Shown here in pieces: positions 1 to 7,523 of a DNA stretch of 7,679 nucleotides. Both the position numbers and the translations under genes were made by a program. The notes under the pieces are model-generated. The model saw only the letters and a program-made list of their open reading frames with translations. It ran no database searches and was not told where the DNA came from. The stretch is from positions 1 to 7,679 of the forward strand of contig PBSR01000110.1 in assembly GCA_002726335.1 (NCBI GenBank), written 5' to 3'. The stretch is from Gemmatimonadaceae bacterium (GTDB lineage: Bacteria > Latescibacterota > UBA2968 > UBA8231). The first letter of the stretch is position 1. The number at the start of each line of letters is the position of its first letter.

Positions 1-1030
1 ATGCCGTGCATGCATCCGTCTGCATCCGTTCGAAACTGCCAGGGCTCTGAAACGTGCCCCAGTCACTCTTGCCGGCGATATAGCTGCACGGAACATCGAT
101 CGTGCGCCCCGCATACGCCCGCAGCTCGGGTCTGAATGTCTTCCCTGTGGCGCAACGATACCACTGCAGGCCCCCCTGAAAGCCGGTGCGCTCGTACTCA
201 CCGGAATACACACGCAGCTCGTCGTCGGTCAACCAGCGGTGCGGTTCAATCGTCGACGGTGCAGGCATTTCAGAGGCAACGGTCTCTGCCATCCCCTTGT
301 CGAGGTCCATGACGTAGTACTTCGGCATCCTTGCCAGTTCGGTCGCCGTCCACGCCTCCAACGGATGTGGGCGGTTCTGCGCCCAGTCAGCACTCTTGTA
401 ATTGTAGTAGGCGCGCAGGAAGTCGTGGACGTCCTGGGGACAGCGCCACATATCTTCGTTCGCTTCACGGGTCGAGTAGTACCACTGGTAGTGCTTCCTT
501 GGAGCTGGCAACGCGGCGAGGTCTTCGTGTATGCTGGCGACGTCTGACGAGGGCAAAGGGGCAGCCGGCGGGCCGCCAAAGGGGCTGCTCATCAACACGA
601 CCGATCGGAAGACGTCGGGGTGCGTGAGCGTGCACCAGGCTGCGACGGGAGACCCGAAGTCGTGACCGACGACGGCAGCGACGTGATCGCGGCCAAGCGC
701 ATGGACAAGGCCTACCGTGTCCCTGACCAGGTTCAGCATTCGGTACGAGGCAGGGTCTCCGTCATAGTCGGGATCCCAGCCCGTGGTTCGACCGTATCCA
801 CGCTGATCGGGAGCGATGACGTGGTATCCGGAATCGGCGAGGGGCAGCAGAACGTGGCGCCAGCTGTAGGCGAGTTCCGGGAACCCGTGCAGGAGCAGAA
901 CGGTGGGACCTGCGGGATCTCCCGCTTCAAGGCAGTGAAGGGTCAGTCCGTTGCCGTTCTCCACAAAACGCGACCGGATGCCCGGTTTCAGCGTGGTGTG
1001 GCCGTATTCAACCGCGTCGTTGACAGGCAC
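1..1030 (-). CDS. Epoxide hydrolase-type alpha/beta hydrolase, C-terminus cut by window edge
   Basis: The frame is open for 343 codons from a GTG at 1030 to the left edge, where the gene is cut. Seen in the translation: an oxyanion-hole motif HGFP at residues 48-51; the nucleophile elbow GHDFG at 122-126 with Asp124 as nucleophile, as in epoxide hydrolases and haloalkane dehalogenases rather than serine esterases; cap-domain tyrosines near 181-185 and Tyr291, where epoxide hydrolases place the ring-opening tyrosines; and SDWG at 322-325, whose Asp323 fits the charge-relay acid. The catalytic His should lie just past the edge. Epoxide hydrolases of this family open an epoxide to a diol through a covalent ester. 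The real substrate is unknown. It is the last visible gene of the operon, starting 3 bases after the preceding stop. The first in-frame ATG lies far inside the domain, so a GTG start is likely; a second GTG at codon 23 is less likely. Confidence 0.88.
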   Translation of the reverse strand, partial: MPVNDAVEYGHTTLKPGIRSRFVENGNGLTLHCLEAGDPAGPTVLLLHGFPELAYSWRHVLLPLADSGYHVIAPDQRGYGRTTGWDPDYDGDPASYRMLNLVRDTVGLVHALGRDHVAAVVGHDFGSPVAAWCTLTHPDVFRSVVLMSSPFGGPPAAPLPSSDVASIHEDLAALPAPRKHYQWYYSTREANEDMWRCPQDVHDFLRAYYNYKSADWAQNRPHPLEAWTATELARMPKYYVMDLDKGMAETVASEMPAPSTIEPHRWLTDDELRVYSGEYERTGFQGGLQWYRCATGKTFRPELRAYAGRTIDVPCSYIAGKSDWGTFQSPGSFERMQTDACTA

Positions 1031-1033
1031 CGG

Positions 1034-2167
1034 CTACAGGCTGTACTGCGGAACCTTGAGCAGCTCTCCGTCCCTGAGTGCCGACTCGTGGGCGACGATG
1101 CCGCTCACCGTCATGTTCAGGGACTGAGCGATGTCCACCAGGGGGGTGCGTTCCTGCAGAATGGCCTCGACGAACTCGCTCATCAGGTAGCCATGAGAGC
1201 CGCCGTGACCGCCGGCGTCGACCCCCGGGGGCAGAGGCGGCCGGGTGATGACCGGGAGGGGCTCATCGTCGGGCTGGCCGCTCTTGAAATCGCCGTAGAA
1301 GGTTCCCTTCTCGGTTCGTACCCTTCCCATCTCGCCGCCCACGCCTGGCGTATCCCAGCTCACTCCCATGCGGGCCATGCCGCCCTCGCTGGTGCGGAAC
1401 AGCGCGATCTCAGTGCCGAAGGGATTGCCGAAGCGGTTGTTCTCAGCCTTCAGGTGGTCGATGGGGCTGCGAAACCCCATGCAGGAGACCTCGGTGAAGC
1501 TGCCACCGGTGACGCCGACGTAGTAGGCATTGGAGTGGGTGGGATACCACTGTGGCGGCAGGCCGGTGCGCCAGTTCTCGTGCGCGGCAAGAGGCGTGCC
1601 GAAGTAGTGCCAGTACTCTCCCTCGGCGTAGATCACGTTGCCCAGCGTGCCGGAGCGGTACATCTCCCGCATGCGGTAGAGATCGTCGTGGTAGTAGGAG
1701 GTCTCGAACATCATGTATTGCCGGTCCGACGCTCGATAGGCTTGGTAGAGAGCGTCTGCATCTTCGAGGGAACCGAACACGGCCGGCACGGCCGAGGCCA
1801 CATGCTTGCCGGCCTGCAAAGCCGCAATGGCCAGCCGCGCATGGCTCGGCGCATCTGTGGCGATGAAGACCGCCTCCAGCGTGTCGTCGCCGATCAGATC
1901 CTCACACGACTCGTAGGCGGTCTCACAGCGGCACGCAGTGGCCAGCGCCGCCCGCTTGTCGGGATCGAGATCGGCCACGGCGGCAACGGTCACATTGGGG
2001 TGGTGCTGAAAGTGGAACGCCGACCCGAAGCGGCACACTCCCTGCCCGGCGATACCCACACGGATCTTGCGGTCAGAAACGGGGCGCCACTCCCCTGCGG
2101 ACTCAGTGTCGGTGTCGGCTGGCTCGAACCCCTGGATAGGGGTCGCGTCTTCGGTCGTTGGGCTCAT
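1034..2167 (-). CDS. Gfo/Idh/MocA family NAD(P)-dependent oxidoreductase, full length
   Basis: This 377-residue protein is close to the usual family length. An N-terminal extension of about 33 residues, rich in acidic and polar residues, precedes the Rossmann strand VGIAGQG (37-43). ADLDPDKR (65-72) fits the end of the second strand. The GKHV helix/strand at 120-123 normally leads to the EKP motif; here it reads ASAVP, so the usual Lys is absent. The C-terminal sheet domain includes YPTHSNAYYVGVTGGSFTEV (208-227), whose His211 is a candidate active-site residue. The family oxidises or reduces hydroxyls of sugars, inositols and related compounds in the cytoplasm. I chose ATG at 2167: GGAG lies 7 bases upstream, and the start overlaps the previous stop as TGATG. 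A longer reading from 2221 would run into the upstream gene. The substrate is unknown. The altered EKP site could mean an unusual cofactor pocket or a different role. Confidence 0.9.
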   Translation of the reverse strand: MSPTTEDATPIQGFEPADTDTESAGEWRPVSDRKIRVGIAGQGVCRFGSAFHFQHHPNVTVAAVADLDPDKRAALATACRCETAYESCEDLIGDDTLEAVFIATDAPSHARLAIAALQAGKHVASAVPAVFGSLEDADALYQAYRASDRQYMMFETSYYHDDLYRMREMYRSGTLGNVIYAEGEYWHYFGTPLAAHENWRTGLPPQWYPTHSNAYYVGVTGGSFTEVSCMGFRSPIDHLKAENNRFGNPFGTEIALFRTSEGGMARMGVSWDTPGVGGEMGRVRTEKGTFYGDFKSGQPDDEPLPVITRPPLPPGVDAGGHGGSHGYLMSEFVEAILQERTPLVDIAQSLNMTVSGIVAHESALRDGELLKVPQYSL

Positions 2168-2408
2168 CAAAGGGCTCCATTCCTTGCGGTCATCCTGGCA
2201 GTACCGGTCTCGGGATCCCACGCCATCAACTGCTCGGAAGACTCAAACACTTGTCCGCCCAGATCGGCGGCCACGGTTTCGGCCCTGGCGCGCGTGCGGC
2301 TGTAGAGCCCCAGCTCAACCTCCTGCTCCGCTGCAAGGCAGGGAATGTAGTTCTGCCGTGCAACGTTGCCCGTGCCGACCACCCCGATTCGTAGTGTCCT
2401 GGCCGTCG

Positions 2409-2412
<4 letters not shown>
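2167..2412 (-). CDS. Truncated Gfo/Idh/MocA protein: Rossmann N-terminus only, 81 residues
   Basis: A GTG start at 2412 overlaps the stop of the binding-protein gene as GTGA, and the stop overlaps the next ATG as TGATG. The translation has a good nucleotide-binding start: LRIGVVGTGNVARQNYIPCL (7-26) with a GxGxxA-type loop, then LGLYSRTRARAETVA (34-48) as second strand and helix. GGQVFESSEQLM (52-63) fits the next strand and helix. Family likeness ends around AWDPE (64-68), where the usual 'DAVxIATP' strand should follow. A 13-residue tail without likeness comes next, then the stop. About three quarters of a normal family member is missing. It may be an internal-deletion remnant of a tandem dehydrogenase gene or, since both junctions are perfectly coupled, a retained small protein. 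Function unknown. An ATG at 2442 would overlap the upstream gene and is less likely. Confidence 0.6.
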
Positions 2413-4106
<1,694 letters not shown>

Positions 4107-4113
4107 CGCGTGC

Positions 4114-5367
4114 TCAGCTCCACCAGATCGGCAGGTTCTGCCCCTCGAACACCGGGTTCGTCTTGTAGTACGTCCCCGGTGCAAAGGGGAAGCGCTCTTC
4201 GATGTCGTCGATCAGCTCGACGCCATAACCGGGCTTGTCTGGAATCGTCAGCACCCCGTTCGCAATCGGGTACGGGTCCTTGAAGATCTCCCACTTCAGC
4301 GGGTTGATGACCTGGTTGAGTTCGCACATGTGCCCGCACGGCACGCCGGCGACCAGGTGAATGTTGGCGATCGTCGTCAGGCCACCGACCCAGTTGTGGG
4401 GACAGTACATCTGGCCGTGCTCGTGAATCGTCTGCCCGATGTACCAGCCCTCCGTGATCCCCGTCAGGTTGACGTCGGTCTGGATGATGTTCATCGCCCC
4501 GGCTTTGACGAAGGGCTCGACCTGGTAGCGGTTCCACCAGCTCTCGCCGCCCGAGACCATTACCGAAGGCATGGCTTCGTTGACCGCCAGGTGCTTCTCG
4601 AGGGCCGACGGATCGGTATGCGACACCGGCTCTTCGTACCAGTAGAATCCCAGCGCCTCGATGGCCGGGCAGAGCTCGCCGATGATCTGCTCGAAGGACC
4701 AGGGGAACTTCTCGATCACGAGCTTGAAGTCGGCGCCCACCGCGGCGCGCAGGTTCTCCAGCACGGGGATGTACTTCGCCATGGTCATGCCGCTGTACTT
4801 CCAGCTCGTGCCGTTGCGGAACTTGAAGGTGTCATAGCCTGCAGCCTGGTAACGCAGCGCCTCCTCGATCAGTTCCTGCTCGCCGTTGTCGTACCAGGCG
4901 TGGCAGACCCCGCCGCTGGCGTAGACCTTCACCTGGTCCGCGGGCGATGGTTCATCGGACAGCAGCTTGTAGACCGGCTGCCCCACGGCCTTCCCGATCA
5001 CGTCCCACAGGGCGTTGTTGACCCCCGCCCAGGCGCCCTCGGCCACGTGGTTGTGGCCCTGGTTGTTGGTGAGCCAGTCGACATCAAAGACGTTGGCCCC
5101 CTTGAGCAACGGTGTGACGTATCGATCGGTGTACTTTTTCAGTTTGTCGGGGCCACGGTAGGGGCTGCCTTCGGCGATGCCGACGATGCCCTGATCGGTG
5201 AAGACCTGCACGAGGGCGGCGTCCTGTTTCCATTGGTACAACCCGCCGCAGCGCTGCACGTACTCCCCATCGTGGGTGTATGACAGGGGCGTCACGCGTA
5301 TGTCAGTGATCGTGATGTCCTGGCGCTCCAGGCCCTGTGCCGGATGCTGCCGTGGTTCCTGCGTCAT
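4114..5367 (-). CDS. Enolase-superfamily, mandelate racemase/muconate lactonizing enzyme-type protein
   Basis: This 417-residue protein has the two-domain family layout: an N-terminal capping domain and a C-terminal barrel. Active-site positions can be placed by motif. KFR at 182-184 takes the place of the KxK base pair; Glu219 (LVIEKF), Glu245 (YEEP) and Glu275 (GGE) fit the metal ligands; Asp298 (QTDV) and His324 (PHNW) form the His-Asp dyad typical of the mandelate racemase subgroup; Glu349 is a candidate for the final acid. Such enzymes abstract the proton alpha to a carboxylate; many are sugar-acid dehydratases or epimerases. Which acid is used cannot be read. It is the first gene of the operon. 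GAGGA lies 4 bases before the ATG at 5367. The N-terminal 17 residues or so are polar and may be disordered. The binding-protein gene starts 7 bases after its stop. Confidence 0.93.
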   Translation of the reverse strand: MTQEPRQHPAQGLERQDITITDIRVTPLSYTHDGEYVQRCGGLYQWKQDAALVQVFTDQGIVGIAEGSPYRGPDKLKKYTDRYVTPLLKGANVFDVDWLTNNQGHNHVAEGAWAGVNNALWDVIGKAVGQPVYKLLSDEPSPADQVKVYASGGVCHAWYDNGEQELIEEALRYQAAGYDTFKFRNGTSWKYSGMTMAKYIPVLENLRAAVGADFKLVIEKFPWSFEQIIGELCPAIEALGFYWYEEPVSHTDPSALEKHLAVNEAMPSVMVSGGESWWNRYQVEPFVKAGAMNIIQTDVNLTGITEGWYIGQTIHEHGQMYCPHNWVGGLTTIANIHLVAGVPCGHMCELNQVINPLKWEIFKDPYPIANGVLTIPDKPGYGVELIDDIEERFPFAPGTYYKTNPVFEGQNLPIWWS

Positions 5368-5537
5368 CTCTTCCTCGCTTCGCTCGCTGTCGTGGATCGG
5401 CTCAGGTACTCACGACCTACAGGCCGGTGTTGAGAATGCCACCAGCCCCGGAGAGCAGACTGAGGCAGATGACACGCCCTCGATCGTTACCAGAGCTTTG
5501 CCAGGATACGACGAGCGTTCGAGGAGCCCAGCGTGGC
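5368..5537. other. Leader region upstream of the catabolic operon
   Basis: This 170-base stretch lies between the antitoxin stub and the enolase-family gene. The operon promoter should lie here if the operon is not read through from the toxin-antitoxin genes. I see no convincing -35/-10 pair. The only structure is a weak AGGT/ACCT inverted repeat near 5404-5418 and a mirror-symmetric GAGCGAAGCGAG tract next to the ribosome binding site, around 5372-5388. No reading frame here looks like a gene. Confidence 0.4.
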
Positions 5538-5621
5538 TCAACTGTATCGCTGTAGCATGGCCTTGGGAATCGTCGTGCCGGCGGAGTTGCCGATGCTGCG
5601 AATGGTCGTGGCTTTGGTCAT
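5538..5621 (-). pseudogene. Truncated MazE/AbrB-type antitoxin stub, 27 codons
   Basis: The minus strand reads 27 codons from ATG at 5621 to TGA at 5538. The translation contains TTIRSIGNSAGTTIPKAMLQ (5-24), which is the DNA-binding N-terminus of MazE/AbrB-type antitoxins (compare the common pattern 'IRKIGNSxGVxIPKxxL'). It stops where the swapped-hairpin fold would normally continue with a GDxV-like strand and the toxin-binding tail. The 160 bases after it show no sign of the rest of the antitoxin or of a toxin in any frame I read. It begins 41 bases after the PIN toxin stop, on the same strand. I read it as the remnant of a third toxin-antitoxin locus. A 27-residue half-fold is unlikely to be functional, although some DNA-contact residues are present. 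Confidence 0.62.
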
Positions 5622-5662
5622 GAGATTCTCGTTTGGTTGACGTGCCCACAACCGTCTTTGGC

Positions 5663-6049
5663 TCATGTACCGTCTCGGACGACCCAGTTCTCACATTGCA
5701 GATCTGTAACCCGAGAAAACTCCTGAAGATTGTCGGTGACCAATCTGGCACCCGTCGCAATGGCATGTCCGGCGATCAGCGTGTCGTTGTGGCCGATGGG
5801 CCTACCGCGAGACGCAAGGTCGGTCTTTACACTCGTCGATGTCTCGACGGCTGCCTTATCCCAGGCCAGGACGCCATCCAGTCTCTCGATGAATTCTGTG
5901 ACGACACCCGCCATCTTCGGGCTTGCCCTCTTGCTGGCCGCCCCGAACCTCAACTCGGCATAGGTGATGGCAGACACTACCACCTGGTGTCCCGAGCCCA
6001 CGGCTTGCTGCAGCCTGTCGAGCATGTAGATGAGAACTTCCCTACCCAT
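5663..6049 (-). CDS. vapC: VapC-like PIN-domain toxin lacking the first catalytic Asp (N-terminally degenerate)
   Basis: The 128-residue protein from ATG at 6049 overlaps the antitoxin's last 8 bases. PIN features seen: VVVSAITYAELRFG (23-36) with Glu32; RGRPIGHNDTLIAGHAIATG (81-100) with Asp89; and LVTDNLQEFSRVTDLQCENW (103-122) with Asp106 at the fourth acidic position. These match VapC ribonucleases of the 'PIGxxDxLIAAHA...LVTNNxREF' type. The first strand with the LDTN motif, carrying the first metal-binding Asp, is missing. The protein starts MGREVLIYMLDRLQQ, which fits the first helix rather than the first strand. No upstream codon in this frame offers it, because that stretch is the shadow of the antitoxin. 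Toxicity is therefore doubtful: it may be a decaying toxin, or the sequence may carry an indel at the junction. The family cleaves tRNA or rRNA when freed from its antitoxin. Confidence 0.75.
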   Translation of the reverse strand: MGREVLIYMLDRLQQAVGSGHQVVVSAITYAELRFGAASKRASPKMAGVVTEFIERLDGVLAWDKAAVETSTSVKTDLASRGRPIGHNDTLIAGHAIATGARLVTDNLQEFSRVTDLQCENWVVRDGT

Positions 6050-6275
6050 CGAGATCGACCCGGCCTTCCTGTACGACCTCGTGACGCTCCGACAGGAAGC
6101 TGTCGTCTGCGGGGGCCGTCTCCGCAAAGCTCTTCCAGCTCTTGCGGACCGGCGTGAGGATAATCGAGCTGCCCTGCCGGCGGATCTCGACCTCAGAAAC
6201 TCCCTCGAACTCAAGCCCTCTGGGCAGTCTGACCGCCTGGTTGCTGCCGTTCTTGAATAGACTCGCCGTCGCCAT
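6042..6275 (-). CDS. vapB: VapB-type antitoxin (AbrB/SpoVT-like DNA-binding fold)
   Basis: This 77-residue protein matches VapB antitoxins over its length. ATASLFKNGSNQAVRLPRGL (2-21) is the DNA-binding swapped-hairpin start; EFEGVSEVEIRRQGSSIILT (22-41) is the second half; VRKSWKSF (43-50) and the acidic tail PADDSFLSER (55-64) fit the usual toxin-binding region. It should bind and block the following PIN toxin and repress its own promoter. ATG at 6275 is preceded by AGGAGG at a 9-base gap, a strong ribosome binding site. An upstream start at 6323 has no such support. The gene looks intact while its toxin partner does not. Confidence 0.88.
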   Translation of the reverse strand: MATASLFKNGSNQAVRLPRGLEFEGVSEVEIRRQGSSIILTPVRKSWKSFAETAPADDSFLSERHEVVQEGRVDLDG

Positions 6276-6284
6276 AGTCGCATG

Positions 6285-6290
6285 CCTCCT
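6285..6290 (-). promoter_or_regulatory. Ribosome binding site of the VapB-type antitoxin
   Basis: AGGAGG on the minus strand lies 9 bases before ATG 6275. It is the site that decides the antitoxin start and rules out the longer frame from 6323. Confidence 0.75.
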
Positions 6291-6461
6291 CTGTCGCACT
6301 CCAGTATGGCTCAGCACGAACATATGCTGCTATTCCCGAGCCGACCAGCTACTTCCCTTCGAATATCTTCGGGGTTACCAGGGCACTACGAGAGGGCACG
6401 CCAGTCCGTTTCGCCTGCGGCTCTCAACTCCCTCTCTTGCAGAGAGATAGCTTCACCCTTT
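6291..6461. other. Spacer between the two toxin-antitoxin pairs
   Basis: No gene is visible here. On the minus strand it should hold the promoter and operator of the VapB/VapC-like pair. I find TATGTT- and CATACT-like -10 candidates but no matching -35, so no promoter is called. A short hairpin near 6432-6446 is listed separately. Confidence 0.4.
6432..6446 (-). repeat. Short hairpin downstream of the intact PIN toxin gene
   Basis: CTCTCT-TGC-AGAGAG is a perfect 6-base stem with a 3-base loop, 15 bases past the toxin stop. On the minus strand no T-run follows it, so it is not a standard intrinsic terminator. It may act as a weak 3' stabilising structure or be chance. Confidence 0.35.
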
Positions 6462-6869
6462 CTATAGGATCTGTAGCCAATCGATCGAGACCTGACCGGC
6501 GACAGCGGCAAACTCTGGATCGCCCGTCAACAGCGGGCAGCCTCGCAGGGATGCCAGCGCTGCGGCATAGCTGTCAGCATAGGAGATTCCACCGGCCGCT
6601 TTGTAGCGCACAGCCTCTCGAGTCAGCTCCATGTCGACGTCGACCATCTCGATGGGCAGCATCTGAACAGCGCGCTCGATCTCCTCGGCTTTGTCTTGGC
6701 CTTCCTCGCGACGGACGATGTACAGGACCTCCCCGAGGTTCACCACCGTCATCGGCAGCCGATCACCACGGGTCAAGGCCTCTGCAAGGCGCATCTTGAC
6801 CGTCTCGAATCCTTCTTCCCGTTCGAAATAGACCAGCAGCGCATGCGCATCGAGGACAGGCGACGGCAC
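6462..6869 (-). CDS. vapC: PIN-domain toxin, VapC-like, with all four acidic residues
   Basis: This 135-residue protein has the PIN order of acidic residues: Asp7 in PVLDAHALLVYFE (4-16), Glu47 in VVNLGEVLYIVRR (42-54), Asp99 in GGISYADSYAAALA (93-106) and Asp117 in PLLTGDPEF (112-120). It ends at the usual point, soon after a hydrophobic DWL motif. The family is a metal-dependent ribonuclease held inactive by its antitoxin. I chose GTG at 6869: GAGG lies 9 bases upstream and the antitoxin stop ends 1 base before it. GTG at 6884 has its purine-rich site too close. An ATG at 6941 would add an antitoxin shadow. Compared with the other PIN protein here it belongs to a different subgroup (LDAHALL rather than LDTN start, YADSYAAA rather than GHNDTLIAGHA), so the two pairs are not recent duplicates. 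Confidence 0.88.
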   Translation of the reverse strand: MPSPVLDAHALLVYFEREEGFETVKMRLAEALTRGDRLPMTVVNLGEVLYIVRREEGQDKAEEIERAVQMLPIEMVDVDMELTREAVRYKAAGGISYADSYAAALASLRGCPLLTGDPEFAAVAGQVSIDWLQIL

Positions 6870-6870
6870 G

Positions 6871-7110
6871 TCAGCGATCCTCACCCTTCCTGTCAGCAGC
6901 CCTCTCACGCAGCAGCTTGTCAGATAGTTTGGTCCGACCACTCAGGATACCGGCCATACGATCCAGGTGTTCGGCCGTTAGTGGCTTCAACACGATCTCC
7001 TGTCCCCGCTCCTCAACAAAGAGTTGGGTCCCCTTCTCGATCCCTAGATGTTTGCGGATGCGGGCCGGAATCGAGATCTGTCCCTTGCTGGTCACCGTGG
7101 CGATAGACAT
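6871..7110 (-). CDS. vapB: AbrB/MazE-type antitoxin
   Basis: This 79-residue protein starts with a typical AbrB/SpoVT swapped-hairpin domain: TVTSKGQISIPARIRKHLGI (5-24), then EKGTQLFVEERGQEIVLKPL (25-44). The tail (45-79) is charged and probably helical, as in antitoxins that wrap their toxin: AEHLDRMAGILSG followed by KLSDKLLRERAADRKGEDR. It should neutralise the PIN toxin that begins 1 base after its stop and repress the shared promoter. ATG at 7110 has AAAGGAG 6 bases upstream. The symbol is by role; MazE-like naming would be equally fair. Confidence 0.9.
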   Translation of the reverse strand: MSIATVTSKGQISIPARIRKHLGIEKGTQLFVEERGQEIVLKPLTAEHLDRMAGILSGRTKLSDKLLRERAADRKGEDR

Positions 7111-7116
7111 TGCGGG

Positions 7117-7123
7117 CTCCTTT
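7117..7123 (-). promoter_or_regulatory. Ribosome binding site of the AbrB-type antitoxin
   Basis: AAAGGAG on the minus strand, 6 bases before ATG 7110, is a near-ideal site. It supports high translation of the antitoxin relative to the GTG-started toxin. Confidence 0.75.
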
Positions 7124-7137
7124 CACACGCACACTCT

Positions 7138-7165
7138 ACATTACCCAATTCGCACAGTAAGGCAA
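7138..7165 (-). promoter_or_regulatory. Weak candidate promoter for the intact toxin-antitoxin pair
   Basis: On the minus strand TTGCCT (7165-7160) and TAATGT (7143-7138) are separated by 16 bases, about 30 bases ahead of the antitoxin start. The match to sigma-70 consensus is modest (the -10 matches 3 of 6). The position, and the overlap of the -35 with an inverted repeat, make it worth noting. Confidence 0.28.
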
Positions 7166-7185
7166 CCACTTTGTTCCTTACCCAA
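7141..7185. promoter_or_regulatory. Candidate operator: inverted repeat plus paired TTACCCAA boxes
   Basis: TTACCCAA occurs at 7141-7148 and again at 7178-7185. Between and overlapping them is an inverted repeat: GTAAGG-c-AAC (7157-7166) pairs with GTTCCTTAC (7173-7181), 9 base pairs with one bulged base and a 6-base spacer. Its left arm covers the candidate -35. VapB/MazE-type antitoxins usually bind palindromes over their own promoter, so this is a reasonable autoregulatory site. I infer it from position and symmetry only. Confidence 0.42.
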
Positions 7186-7422
7186 GGTATTGCGCAAGAC
7201 ATCCGCCGCGGATTCAGCCCGACACGAAGCAGACGCGCCAGCTTAGGCGGTCCGCCAGAAGGTATACTCCCAATACCTGCCCAGCATTGCCAGGACGTTA
7301 CAAAAGGGAACAACAGCCCTCCTCGCCCGCCGCTCGCAACTTGATCTCTTGCAGACATTGCCTCATCCAAGGCGGTCTGGGCTCCCTAGAAGTTGAAGAT
7401 CTGCGATGGACATATGAACGGG

Positions 7423-7478
7423 GATGAACTGGACGAATCCAGAGCGGTAGCAAAGTAACTGGTTCATCTCGGTTCATC
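7423..7478. repeat. GATGAAC/GTTCATC repeat cluster with hairpin, possible recombinase site
   Basis: GGTTCATC occurs twice in direct orientation (7461-7468 and 7471-7478). Its 7-base inverse GATGAAC is at 7423-7429. Inside the cluster is a perfect hairpin CTGGA-CGAA-TCCAG (7429-7442). The cluster lies about 46-100 bases past the 3' end of the tyrosine recombinase, a place where some elements carry an attachment site or accessory binding repeats. No flanking duplicate is visible in the window, so the role is inferred. Confidence 0.35.
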
Positions 7479-7523
7479 ACCCATCATCCCCTCAAGTGTT
7501 ACCAGAACCGTTAGTAAAAAACC

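Larger units (their letters stand above)
7111..7523. other. Gene-free stretch between integrase and the toxin-antitoxin pair
   Basis: No convincing gene lies in these 413 bases. Minus-strand frames at 7092-7370 and 7298-7480 have no start context or recognisable sequence. The stretch holds the promoter/operator region near 7138-7185, an inverted pair GGTATTG (7186-7192) and CAATACC (7271-7277), a small GGCG/CGCC hairpin around 7246-7256, and the repeat cluster at 7423-7478. An A6 run (7516-7521) sits right after the integrase stop, without a clear GC stem before it. Confidence 0.5.

Noticed and set aside
229..579. A 116-codon minus-strand frame inside the hydrolase
   Set aside because: It is out of frame with the hydrolase, whose catalytic motifs are visible in an uninterrupted frame; the sequence is Arg/Thr-rich shadow.
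620..2305. A 561-codon plus-strand reading frame opposite the oxidoreductase and hydrolase genes
   Set aside because: It lacks recognisable domains, and the opposite strand encodes clear enzymes in the same place. Long antisense frames are common in GC-rich codon-biased genes.
5372..5388. GAGCGAAGCGAG mirror-symmetric tract near the enolase-family start
   Set aside because: It reads the same forwards and backwards on one strand, which does not form a hairpin or a dimer site; such tracts are frequent in GC-rich DNA.
6432..6446. Intrinsic terminator after the intact PIN toxin gene
   Set aside because: The stem is only 6 base pairs, half of them A-T, and no U-run follows it on the minus strand.
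7298..7480. A 60-codon minus-strand frame downstream of the integrase
   Set aside because: It has no ribosome binding site and no recognisable sequence, and it overlaps the repeat cluster; I treat the region as non-coding.
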